64,000 bases of DNA, taken from assembly GCF_958450345.1 (NCBI RefSeq), contig NC_088784.1, positions 41,168,278 through 41,232,277 of the forward strand, read 5' to 3'. Below, piece by piece: positions 53,660 to 64,000 of this stretch (positions are counted from its first letter, which is position 1; each line of letters starts with the position of its first letter). The notes under the pieces are model-generated. The model was given only the letters and a program-made list of their open reading frames with translations, was not told where the DNA came from and searched no databases. Source of the stretch: Calliphora vicina (Eukaryota > Arthropoda > Insecta > Diptera > Calliphoridae). Made by a program: the position numbers and the translations under genes.

Positions 53660-54800
53660 ATATATAAATGGCTTTGTAAGTTTGTTTGTTTGAGCATCAC
53701 GCCTAAACGGCTGCACCGATTTTACTGAAATTTGGAACATAGATAGATCCTTACTTGGAAGCGTCAATAGGCTATATCTTTTTTAATACTTGGACCAGAA
53801 AGAGTTGTTTTCGAACATCTGGAGAACTGTAAATGTGAAAGGCTTCAAACTTTATATGAGTTAATTTCTTATCAGTGCAAGAAGTTAATAAAAAAAATGG
53901 GAAGGACCGGAACTCGGCGTGAGTCACCTCCCAACATAGTAATTAGTTATTTCTAAATATCTTGAGATCTATAATTACTAGATTCTTCCAACTTATTCCG
54001 AATAGCTCTCTTATCATTTTACATAGAATAGCTGAAAATAGGCGGGAGTGGATAAGTGGGCGTGGAACTTCCCACTGTACGAAGTTTAGCATAAAATGGG
54101 CGAGATCGGAACAGATGATGTAGGACCTACATTGCAAAGAAAATTGTAATTTCTTATATTTTTAGGATGTTTGGCTGAAATTGGTCGGGATCGTCTTAGT
54201 GGGAAAGACCTCTTACATATAAAGAAAATAGTTATAATTGAATATCTGGAGAATTATAATCCATGGTAGGCATTAATATTGTTCAGGTTACGATGATTTT
54301 CGTCAAACAACCTGAATGTGAACAAAAGAGCGTAATAGAGCGTAAAAATACACACAATTCATTCAGTTTCTTGATGTTGTTGTGGATATTTTATTTTTTA
54401 CCCAAAAGAGCACACAAATTAAATGCCTCTTTTTGCCTATCAATGATTATAATAGTTAAAGTAATGCTTCAAATGAGTTATTTTGTTACCATTGTAGATA
54501 TCAAGTGAATGTAATTGTAAGAGTCTTTAGACTTTGTGTAAATTACGTTGATGCCAGGTCCTGTTATGCCAGAAATTAAGAAGGGACGTGCCCCTTCCAA
54601 TACAAAGTAAATGTTTATTATCAAATATCTGGAGAACTCTAATATTGCAATTCTGAATACTTTGCATGTGTTATTTTGGTACCTCGACGCATTGAAAATT
54701 GATATCTAACTTTTTATAAATAGCTTTCATATCATTGTAAGGAGTATGACTAAAAATAGGCGAAGATTCAATTTTTTATACCTTCAACGGCATAGTATGC
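53660..54800 (+). repeat. Helitron-like modular array
   Basis: AACGGCTGCACCGATTTTAC near 53708 is followed by GAATATCTGGAGAATTATAA, AAGTTTAGCATAAAATGGGC and CACCTCCCA-type phrases repeated at ~140 bp, like 10.2-10.76 kb. 54262-54560 interrupts the array with unrelated sequence. Element ends not identified. Confidence 0.6.
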
Positions 54801-54934
54801 AAGTAATTACAAACAAGAAATTCCGGTATTAATTATAGTAATTTATTTGCTTATAAAATCTTTTCACATTTTTTTTATTTTACTTCGACAGGTGTAGTGG
54901 CCTTCGAATTAATTAATATTTTTCATATACATAG

Positions 54935-55238
54935 TCTATATATATAAAAATGAAATGTTCCATGTATGTAATGGCATCACGTGAGAACGGCTGGAGCGAT
55001 TTGCCTGATTTTTTTTATTCGATTCGACATTTTCAGGAGATGGTTTGTAAATAACAAAAATTCCGGGTAAATCATGGATTTTTTTTGAGTCCAGTCAACT
55101 GCAATAAAAAACTCCCTAAAGAATGCAGTACAAATTTAGATATTTTTTTGCAAATAAATAAGAACAGACAGGTTTATGTGGGTTGGAGAAACTTGAAGAA
55201 CTAACATTAGTAAATGCTACCGGGCGAAGCCAGGCTAG
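54935..55238 (+). mobile_element. Short non-autonomous Helitron
   Basis: Starts TCTATATATATAAAAATGAA and ends GCTACCGGGCGAAGCCAGGCTAG (hairpin then CTAG, followed by T). No flanking duplication is expected for Helitrons. About 0.3 kb, non-coding; a partial relative is at 39829-40030. Confidence 0.8.
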
Positions 55239-55324
55239 TCAATTAGTTAATAATAAAATTCATATGTAATACAAAAATTTCGGGACTTTTTGTGAATGGT
55301 TATGTCTTCTACTATATATGTTTT

Positions 55325-55560
55325 TTGATTAAATTTTTTATTATAATTCCGAAACTACTGAGCCTATTGCAGCAATATATAAACGGATAAAATGTAAATC
55401 TCAACTTTTCTAAGTTTTTTTTGAATAACATCGGATTTACCCTTTTTGAGCTATCATTAATTATGTGGAGAAACGTCTAACAAAATATATAATTTTACTT
55501 AAAAATTTCAAAAAAAAAATTTCCATAGAATTTAAAAATTTTACCATTTTTGTACTTAGA
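55325..55560. repeat. Family D repeat (copy 3)
   Basis: ATTCCGAAACTACTGAGCC, AACATCGGATTTACCC and TTATGTGGAGAAACGTCTAA match 4066-4400. Confidence 0.6.
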
Positions 55561-55799
55561 TAGCCATGATGCGTCAAATCTATATACATATGTAGTGGTT
55601 AGTCAAGCCCTTTTTTCTGTTGACCTGTGTACTAATTTTTCCATGTTATTCCATGATGTGTAAACATTTTCCGAAAACTTATATTATGCAGTTGCTCCAT
55701 TTCTAAAAAATATTAAATAAATATTTACCTGGAAACTTAATTGTGTGTAAAATAAAACAACATTTGTTTAATGATTAAAAACAATTTTAAAACTATTTA

Positions 55800-57278
55800 T
55801 TGGAAGATATAAAGGTTTGTTTCTTTACACATAATTATTATAAGTCAATACACAAAATAATTATTGAAATTGTATTTGTAACTATTTTTATTTGTTTATT
55901 TTGTTTTTCTTTCATTCATACTCTGGGTAACAAAAATACAAAAATTTAAATAAAATAAAACACGATATAAACAAGTATATATAAATAAAGGAGTTAAATT
56001 AAAGTTTAAGCCTTAACCACTTTCATTTTAGAAATTTAATAAAGAACATTATTTTGGAAGACACAAAAGGAGTGGGAAGAATTTCAAATTAAATTCATTT
56101 AATTCGTGAATTGTTTAGAATTTTTTTTCTTGAGAAATGAGAAAATACTAGTGGTGGGTTTTAATAAATATTCTATTATTTGTTCTTCATGTATGTCTAT
56201 ATTGGCTTTGCCATATGCTTAATTTTTGTTAATTTTTTTTTTTGTTTGTTTAAATTTATTTTTGGTTTCGTATTTGCTAAGAACTAAACGATTTTGTTGA
56301 GTTGAGAAATTAATTTAATTATAAATTACAAAATAATATTCAAAAGAAACTTAATTATTTAATAAAATTATTCGTTGTGAAACTATGTGTTTTTTATTTC
56401 TTCTTAATTGTTTTGCGTATTAATAAGTCAGTATTTGTTTAAATTTTTTTTGTTAATTTCTTTTTTTTTGTTAATTTTTTTATATTCTTATAAACTCTAA
56501 CTAAATAAAATTATGTTTCGTTTCATACAATGAATTTCGTATTGATTAGCTGCCATAAATGGTAGGTAGAATTGAAATGAAAACGAATTGAAATAAAACA
56601 AAAAAATAAAAAACTTCATTTATAATTACATACATTAAATTAGATTAGATTAATTAAGTCGTATTGTATTAATTATACAGTTGTGGGCACAAAAATAAAG
56701 GTGAATCTTAATAATTACATAAAATTAATACTAAAAAATTTATTAAATTTGACTATAAATCAGTACATGTCTTTATATATTTAATACATCTGTTTTTATG
56801 TTTTGTTTTTTCTTTATTTTTTTTTTCTTTTTTGGCAGAATATTGTACAGCAGCACTGCTATTATTTTGCTCACAATTGTACCAGCAGACTGTACTCCGG
56901 GTACTAGTAAGTATTTTATGCTGTTGCTGAGTTGAGTCCAAGGATACCTTTTGTAGTTGGGTACTGGTTGGTATCACTTGCACTGCTAAATTCATCTTAA
57001 CTTCTCTAAGAGTAGTTTTTTCAGTTTTTCATATATTTTTGTTGTTGTTCTTGTTGTAGTTTTATACCTAATTATATATATATATGTATGTATTTATATA
57101 ATTGTTGTTGTTTTGTATTCTTAATGAGTATTTTGAAAACATTCATACATGTATTGTTTTTGTTGTTGTTTGTTATTTATTTGGTAGATGCCTCAATTCA
57201 GTAGCGGGGTAACGTCGATATTGGCTGTGATGTTTCCGTAATTACCGTTAACAGAGCCCCTTGTGAGGCATCCTACAG
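55800..57278 (-). other. Probable 3' UTR of the gene at 57.3 kb
   Basis: Free of recognised transposon families and strongly A-rich on the minus strand, with (TTG)n tracts on the plus strand (57040-57160). Several minus-strand AATAAA signals (plus TTTATT, e.g. near 55797 and 55905) could end the transcript. The 80-codon ORF at 56753-56995 is low complexity. The boundary is a guess. Confidence 0.4.
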
Positions 57279-57890
57279 CTATACGAGATGACCATCGGCA
57301 TCAGTAAAAGCTACTGCAGTACCGGAAGCATTGAACGTTGTCAGACTATGAGGATTTGTGGGATCGTATGCTGCACTGGCGGTCATTAGCAAGTTATTAC
57401 TTATGCCAGCCGAATTTGGTATATTTAGAACTTGCAAACTGCCAGGCGGTCCAGACATGGCCAACAAACCGGTGTTTATCAGTGTCGGTGGCTGCTGTTG
57501 TTGGTGTTGGTGCTGATGTTGATGCTTACTGCGATTGGGATCCTTTAATATACTTTGTGGCTGTTTGGGTGTCGATGTTGGCACCGACATGAGACTTCCA
57601 TTGCCCAAACTAGATGTGGTTGTTAATGTTGACGAGGTAGATGATATATTCAGAGGATGCAAATCGTGCAATAATTGTACTCCTCCCATATTGGTTGTTG
57701 TATGATGTGTTACATCTGGCTGTGGCACTTGTGAGACTCCTTTCAGTATGCCACGTCTTAAAGTGCCCGTGCCGCCATTGCCCATCGGCTGGGCCGTCAA
57801 TATTGTGCCGCTTATCATAGAGGCTTGCGAGGAGGGTTGCAGATGGGCCATCGACATGGGTTGGGTAAAATCGATTTGTGTGGGATAATC
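57279..57890 (-). CDS. Terminal coding exon of an unidentified fly gene
   Basis: On the minus strand a pyrimidine-rich TTTGCCTATTTACAG acceptor ends at 57891. From GAT at 57890, 203 codons run in phase 0 to TAG at 57281-57279. The protein end starts DYPTQIDFTQPMSMAHLQPS and is Ser/Thr/Pro/Gln-rich and probably disordered. It has GTLRRGILKGVSQ (residues ~45-57), SILKDPNRSK (~117-126) followed by a His/Gln run typical of fly proteins, and ends TDADGHLV. The two basic ILK motifs amid disorder would suit the cytoplasmic tail of a neuronal membrane receptor or a regulatory protein, but this is a guess. The MFAYLQ residues that extend the frame upstream are intron read-through. No other exon is visible in the 6 kb of intron to the window edge. 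Codon use is far more GC-rich than its surroundings. Confidence 0.8.
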   Translation of the reverse strand, partial: DYPTQIDFTQPMSMAHLQPSSQASMISGTILTAQPMGNGGTGTLRRGILKGVSQVPQPDVTHHTTTNMGGVQLLHDLHPLNISSTSSTLTTTSSLGNGSLMSVPTSTPKQPQSILKDPNRSKHQHQHQHQQQQPPTLINTGLLAMSGPPGSLQVLNIPNSAGISNNLLMTASAAYDPTNPHSLTTFNASGTAVAFTDADGHLV

Positions 57891-60800
57891 CTGTAAATAG
57901 GCAAACATTTGTATTTTAAATTAGTAAGGCAATATTTTTTATTGATTTAAATTGAAATAAAAAAACTAAAACTAAAATATATTTTCATTATTGCTGAAAT
58001 CTATTGGCGTTAGTAAAGGGTTAACCCCCTGCTTACATATTCTTTCTAAATCTCTTTTGAAACTATATTTATTGTCTTTATCTTCTTTATAGAAATTCAC
58101 CGACAGTTTAATGGGAAAACTTTTGCCACGAAGAAGAGCTTGCGTTATATTCCAAACACAAGTGAAGTATAAACTCAAAAGATGTTGAGGGAGAAAAAAT
58201 CACGAATGTCATATTAAATTTTCTTTTTTATAACCTCTAAATATGTCTGTATGTATGTATATAGTTTTTTCTTCGGTAACTCAAGTTGATAGTGAAGTTG
58301 AATTTTTTCTTGCTGTTGTTTCGAACTGAAATCTTTTCTTGCATTTCGATTTGAGGGAGTAAACATTTTTGTCATGTCCTTTGGCCATATTTTAAATAGA
58401 TAAGTTGTAGAATAAATAAGCAATGGTAATGTTAATCGAATTTTTATAATAACATTTCGTTTTTTTTTTAATTTTGCTGAAAAAAAATTAAAAATAATGT
58501 TAAATTTTCCATTTAGTTGTAATGAAATCATAATCTATACAGAATTATCTTTCGAAAATGATATACAAGTTAAACATTGAGAGACTAAGATTTATAAAAT
58601 CTCTGATATGAATTTTTGTTTAACCATTCCAATAAACTTACACCAAAAAGCCTTTTTCAAAATTCCAGATTAAAATTTTCAAAAAATGTGTTAAATATAT
58701 TCTAAAATTGTATGCATTTCTCTTCAGCCTAAACGAATTAACTAACATCTCTGGCATTTTTTGGAATTTGAGCATTTAAGGATTTCGGGAAAAATGCAAT
58801 TTTTTCCAATACTGCGAACATTTTTAAACCGTGGCTCTATTGTAGTAAAAAAAATCGGAAAAAATCCATAGAAAATATGTAAGTATATACTGAATATTTT
58901 ATAAAAATTTTAAACCATAACCTTTTCTAAAAGGCAAAATCTAAAGATAAGATTGTCGGATATATGCGTGCTTGGGATAAAAAAAAAATTTACCAATTTA
59001 TGCACTTAGGGTCAAAATTGGTCTGTTTCATTTGTTTTTTATCGTTTTAAATCAATGAAAGCCAAACATTGCCGCGGGTTACGAACATTATTCGGCTTTT
59101 TACAAAAACAGTAGCACGATAGCATTCAAAATGCGTGTTCGTGTGGCTTCGTGGCATTGCTTTTGTTTTTTCATTTACAAGTTATGATTTATTCCCCGCA
59201 TTTTTTTCTTAGTTGTTTTGAAAGGAAGCTTAATTTTTTCTGATATTTACTTCACTGTCGGTTAAATATAATAAAACCATTTTATAAATTTTTGATCAAA
59301 AAGCAACAGATTTTTTTTGTTGTTTACCAACATTAAATATTGAATTAATTTTTTTATCTGTCTTTTGTTGTGTTAAGCAGACTATTCAGATTTTATTGTT
59401 CCATAATTTCAATAAATTTTCCAGAAAAATTCAGCAATTTTTAGTTTTTTTTATAGGTACCACTTATGTATGGCTTAAAATTTAATGATTTTCATTTTAA
59501 ATAACAATTTATTAAGATTTTTTTAACATGTGCTTGATGCCAGTCAAACGCACGTTTTATTTTTATATGTTGGCTTTATAGGTAATACATTCATACATAC
59601 ATTTATCTGTATGTATGAATGTACCCAGCGGTGTAAATAAGGAGTAAATATTCATTATGAAAGGCCTTATTTTTAAGACATACCCTTCATGTGCTGCAAC
59701 TCTAAAAATTAAATTTTTCAGGAGACTCTTAGTTTTCTTAGTTTCTAATATATATCTTTTTAATTTTTTAAGGAAAATACATGGTCCAATTTCAGAAAAT
59801 ATCTGGCGAAAATTTTAATTTTTTTTTTTTGGTTTTGACACACGAAATCAAGATATACAAAAAAACTTCATCTTCAAGATCAAAATCGCAAAAAACTTTA
59901 AAAAATGCGAGGTTTTTGCCTTTTTTCCCCTTTTCAGGTCCATGGGAAGCGAAACGTTCAAAATTCAAGGCAACCATCAACTACAAAAATGTACCTAAGA
60001 TCTCAATAAACAACTTTCTAGAACATATGAACTTCCTAGGAATGATTCTTAACACCGTTTTGGTAGGTCAATATAAGTTAGTAAGAAAAAACTAAAGGAA
60101 TTAAGTGTTTTGGGCCATAAACTATTAAATTATTATAAACTAAAGCATACTTTTAGGCAGCTTAAAAAATTATTTCTAAATTTTTAAGTTTTTTGCGATT
60201 TTGATGAAGATGAAGTTTTTTGATTTTATATGTTCACAATTTTTGTTCTATATGACAAGGGCTACAACTTTGCCTCAGAGAGTAAATCAAAACCGAACTG
60301 TTTGAAAGATATGAGCCTGAGAAAATTATCACTTTTTTGCAAAAATGACACCGAGGCCTCAAATCTTTGGGGGCCCATAAAATAGTGCATGACTTTGGGC
60401 AAAACTGGGATACACGGTTTTAGCGGTGTCCGTATATGGTTATATTTCCATGACTCAAAAAATTACACACAGTGATATAGTATGTAGATATGAAACCTTC
60501 AAGAAGGTCTGACTTAATGAGAAGGCAAAAGAAAATACAATATGGCCTGCCAATTGAAGGCCTTTTGATTTTTACCGGTGACTATGTAATTACGTACATA
60601 TGTGTGTATATATGTTAGTATGTAAATGTGTCCTATTGAAAAAATGTGTATTTTACTTGGGGACAAATGCAAACGCAATTGTGTGTGTGAGTATGTGCGA
60701 ATTTTTTTATTTGGAAAATTTCATTTCATACAGCCGGTACAAATGACCATTGGCAGCAATTACAATTTATATAAAATAAATAGCTTAAAAAAGAAAACAT

Positions 60801-60981
60801 CTACTTCTATGATATAATTACACTCAGAGTAAAATATTTGAACATTTCACATAAGATATGTTACTACCGAAAACTCAAAATACATATTAATGCTTGGCTA
60901 ACTTAAGCCTATTGTAGTAGGACCACCTGATTATTCCCAGTATTTGCCGATATAAGGAAATGTAGTAATTTGTAATAACCA
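57891..60981 (-). other. Intron (part) of the gene ending at 57.28 kb
   Basis: AT-rich, no further exon recognised. 59863-59903 and 60183-60222 form an inverted repeat. 60360-60385 shares TTTGGGGGCCCATAAAA with 25575-25592. ORFs 57972-58178, 58214-58531 and 59781-60095 lack motifs and splice context. Confidence 0.5.
59863..60222. repeat. 40 bp inverted repeat spaced 280 bp
   Basis: AAACTTCATCTTCAAGATCA with AAAATCGCAAAAAACTTTA (left) and its near-perfect inverse (right). Could be a decayed small foldback element. Confidence 0.7.
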
Positions 60982-61227
60982 CACAGAGAAAACAGATTCG
61001 TGGTTGCAACTGAATTTGTAGCCAATCGAATGATTTTGACTTGGTGAATAAATTTTACAGTTGTGGGTACAAAATTTTACAAGTGGTAACAAAAGTTTGG
61101 ATCCTTCAACCAAAATTCTTCTTTTTAGCTGACTTTCTGTTGATAGAAACAAAAAATTCGATGTGTGCATCCGAATCATTTGATTGACAACAAATTCGGT
61201 TGCTACGACGAATCAGTTTTCTTTGTG
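60982..61227. mobile_element. CACAGAGAAAAC-ended MITE
   Basis: Ends CACAGAGAAAACAGATTCGT and inverted CACAAAGAAAACTGATTCGT, extending through GTTGCAAC/GTAGCAACC and GAATTTGT over ~40 bp. 246 bp, non-coding. Family relatives at 32340 and 38309-39621. No clear target duplication. It lies in the gene's intron. Confidence 0.8.
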
Positions 61228-62344
61228 AAATATTACAAAACTTATTTTTTAGATAATTTTGCAACGCTGAACATAAATTTGAATTAACCCCTTTTCGTGC
61301 AGTTAAGTTTAAATTTGTATAAGGTACTAAACCATTTGAGCAACTAACGATTATCGATTTCTAAAAACTAGAACTACAGCATTATCTAAACCAAATCTAA
61401 AAACAGCCTGAACAGTCTGTTTTGTGGCAACAAAATTTTAAAGTACGATAATTTTAAAAAAACTGTTATTTTTAAGGTTATATCCTTGACAAAATGCTTT
61501 GAAAATCCAAATAAAGTAGACAGCACCTCTAACTAAACTCCAATGAAAAAATAAACTAAAAAATTGGCCAACATCATCACTCACCTTCAATGCGATTAAA
61601 AAAAAGGAGAGAAAGCGAACAAACCAAACTCTTCTGCATACGTATGTATGTGTTTGTAAACGCAACACAGGTTGACGTCACCCAATTACCTGCAACTTTT
61701 CTAAATCTGTTGCAAGATTCAAACAAAAAAAAAAAAACAAACAAAAATCTGTTGTTGACATGTTTGTCAATTCAATTAAATTCGTTTTAAAAAGTTGCTA
61801 CACACACCACAAGCAGCCGCAACAAGAGCAAAATATGAATGAACTAAATTCCATTTATATTTTTCAACATCAACCAACAACAACTAGTTAATAAAACGAG
61901 ACACCTCAAAACCCTTAAAGTATTTATTTGTCAATTTGTCAACAGCAAATTTTGTTGATGGTTATTTTTTTTCCATGAGTGTATTTATGAACAGAACCCA
62001 ACAGTTAAGCAAGTAGTCAATATATCCCTTATAGGCAGTAATTGTCACTAATGTCTGATCACTTGGCTGACTCCAATTTATATATTTTGGCTCATTTGAC
62101 ACTTATGTGCTCTTTGTAGTGGAGAGAGAGATTAATTGGTTAGTTTATACATCCCATGTTATTGTCACTTAAGTGTCTCTAAGTAATCTAGAGTGTAGTT
62201 TCTCTAAACGTTAATTGTAATTCATACAAATTGTGTTGATATAATTCTCATACAGTTTAAAAAATTATTTTTAAATAACTATTTATGTAGCTGACCAAGT
62301 AACAACTTAGACAACAGACTTTATGTAACCGGTATGTAAATCCA
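61228..62344 (-). other. Intronic DNA, nothing recognised
   Basis: AT-rich with scattered A runs (61720-61745); no exon-like frame or repeat found. Confidence 0.45.
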
Positions 62345-62515
62345 ATGCATTGACTACTTTGGGCTAGCTATCTGACAGTCTCATTGTAATCTGAAAAGTT
62401 CAATTGACCCCTTGCTTAGGACAGGCAAGTGTTAAAATAATTAGTAAGGCAACTGGTTGTCACCCTAAATGATGGGTAAAATCACAAGTGCGGGACCATC
62501 TCCTAAAACTGCTGG
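62345..62515. repeat. Short repeat ending CTGCTGGGTA (copy 2)
   Basis: Counterpart of 2793-2940, about 25 bp longer through an insert around CCCTTGCTTAGGACAGG. Confidence 0.6.
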
Positions 62516-63576
62516 GTAGTTGTCAGCCACACACTAACACACACATATATGCATTTAAACCTGTAATCCTCATGAGCTGGAAAATTTAATGCAGTCAAGA
62601 GTAAAGTTTCTGATCCAGCCGCCAACAGGCTTAAACATATAAAGTTGATAATAACAAAAACAACAGCAGCTACAGCAACAAAAGTCTAGATTTTCCTGCG
62701 AGTGTGTGTTTATATTCCTCGTTCGTGCATTCTTGCTTTATTTATTCATTTTTTCTATTTTTTTTTGTACGAATTTATTTTGTAAATTTCAGTATTTTTG
62801 TTTGTGCATACAAATCCATATTGTCAGGTTGCATAAAAATTCCATATGGAATATTTTTAGTTTTATATAAGAGACTTGTGTGAATTTGTTTTTATTTTTA
62901 TTATATTAAAACTGATAAAAACAACTAGAGAGCAGTAGCAGTACTTGCACAATAACTAATCTTGGCAATTAACACTGATATTTTTTTCATTTTTTTTTTA
63001 CGAATTGTGTATGTTATTTTATTTATTTTTTAATGTTGTGTCTCCAGTAATTTATGTTCATTTGAATTAAGTGATTTTGGATAAAAAGTAAGATATGAAG
63101 GGAGAAATTAAATATGAGACAGTAATATACATAATATATCTACAAATGTTTTTGAATTACAGACAAGTTTTAACAATAACAGTGCCTACTGTTCTGCTTC
63201 ACAGCAAAAACTTTCATTGCAAAGTAATGAATTGAATTGCTATTCATTTTTGAACAGGATTGTGTCATTGTCGGTAAGTTACTACACAACACAAATATGG
63301 AGTTAAATTAGTAATTTCCTTGATATCATAAAATAAAAAGTTAAAGGTAACGACATCAGTAACTCATTGGTTGTAAGAACTTACAGAAGTTGTCGTTGCT
63401 TTATAAAAACTTCATCAAATATTTTCTTTTACTATTTTTATTATTATCCTAAATCTTAGTTTTATTATCGTTATTTGTTACATTTCTAAAACCAGTCTTA
63501 AGTGATATTAGTATATTGAATTTTCTGAAAATTAATCATAATTTATTTGGCAAATTGATAAGAAATGTTCGTAAAA
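62516..63576 (-). other. Intronic DNA, nothing recognised
   Basis: CAACAGCAGC-type trinucleotide tract at ~62655-62685; otherwise no signal. Confidence 0.45.
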
Positions 63577-64000
63577 TCTAATATATAAAAATCTCGTGTC
63601 ACAATGTTTGTGTGTGAACTCCTTCGAAACGACTCAAGCGATTTTTATGAAATTTTGTATGAATATTTGGGAGCTATGAGAATAGGTCGTAAATTATATT
63701 TCTTACCCCTAAGTCGGTTGGTTGTCCCTATTAAGAATTTATTTTTAACATTTTTTTGCCAAAAACTTTTTTCGCAATTTTTTTATTTGCATTAAAAAAT
63801 ACCTATAATCACAAATGATCATCAACCGACCCTCATCCACCCATTTTTTAATCCAGATTTTAGTAGTTTGTATGAGCAATATCCAACTATCAATATTTAC
63901 CTATTTTTATGAAATATTTTATATATTTTTGGTAGGTAAGAGAATAGGTCGTAAAGTAAATTTCACACCGCTGGGATGTCCCTATCCATACATTTTTTTA
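63577..64000 (+). mobile_element. Helitron-like element, cut by window end
   Basis: Starts TCTAATATATAAAAATCTCG then TGTCACAATGTTTGTGTGTG and AACGACTCAAGCGATTTTTA, a typical non-autonomous insect Helitron 5' region. AGAATAGGTCGTAAA is repeated at 63680 and 63941, ~260 bp apart, so the body is internally repetitive. The 63-codon ORF inside is a repeat artefact. Confidence 0.65.

Noticed and set aside
55800..57278. Additional coding exons downstream of the stop at 57279
   Set aside because: ORF 56753-56995 is low complexity and lies after an in-frame stop; the region behaves like a 3' UTR.
57338..57592. 84-codon plus ORF
   Set aside because: Antisense shadow of the coding exon 57279-57890.
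59781..60095. 104-codon ORF on the plus strand
   Set aside because: Spans one arm of an inverted repeat and poly-T; low complexity and no motif.

Overview
This is nuclear DNA of a higher (probably calyptrate) fly. The window is very AT-rich, has almost no protein-coding sequence, carries introns and long poly-A/poly-T runs, and is packed with dipteran transposon families: mini-me-type repeats with internal GTCY and TA tracts, Helitron remnants, mariner, hAT, and a Jockey-clade retrotransposon with a fly-type Inr+DPE promoter. The exact species cannot be read from the sequence.

Layout. 0-4.7 kb: old unclassified repeats and one mini-me-like element (1.2-1.9 kb). 4.69-8.15 kb: a DNA transposon with ~170 bp inverted ends and a TTA target duplication. 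It contains a broken minus-strand gene for a widespread insect transposon-type protein, and that gene is split by a 0.4 kb palindrome and bounded by a 1.29 kb TACCGC-ended element. 9.3-12.8 kb: a mini-me-like element beside a modular Helitron-like element, itself interrupted by a second TACCGC element and a second-type mini-me. 13.6-14.4 kb: internally deleted mariner. 14.66-20.66 kb: a retrotransposon with two intact ORFs (gag-like, and endonuclease/reverse transcriptase), whose 3' region is a 1.3 kb inverted repeat. 21.2-21.6 kb: fossil reverse transcriptase of the same clade on the minus strand. 21.7-22.8 kb: Helitron with a helicase scrap and a classical 3' end. 23-34 kb: mostly old repeats, plus two copies of a CCCAGCAAAAA-ended family carrying tRNA-like modules. 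36-47 kb: further mini-me-like elements, one split by a decayed hAT transposon with a clean 8 bp target duplication, and a 21 bp tandem repeat. 47.4-50.3 kb: mostly non-repetitive, low-complexity DNA. 52-55 kb: further terminal-inverted-repeat and Helitron-like elements.

The only convincing host gene is on the minus strand. A terminal coding exon of 203 codons (57279-57890) has a good splice acceptor, a stop, and an A-rich probable 3' UTR running to about 55.8 kb. Its upstream intron fills the rest of the window to 64 kb. I do not recognise the gene. Everything below ~55.7 kb would then be intergenic DNA downstream of it.

How the parts relate. The window is mainly a layered record of insertions, and target duplications or interrupted homologies let the order be read: fossil transposase gene, then palindrome and TACCGC element; Helitron array, then TACCGC copy 2; mini-me, then hAT; CCCAGCAAAAA element inside its own kind. 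The most unusual structures are the tRNA-like modules inside a TIR-bounded family, the snap-back 3' region of an otherwise intact retrotransposon, and two repeat families sharing end architecture but not hairpin sequence.
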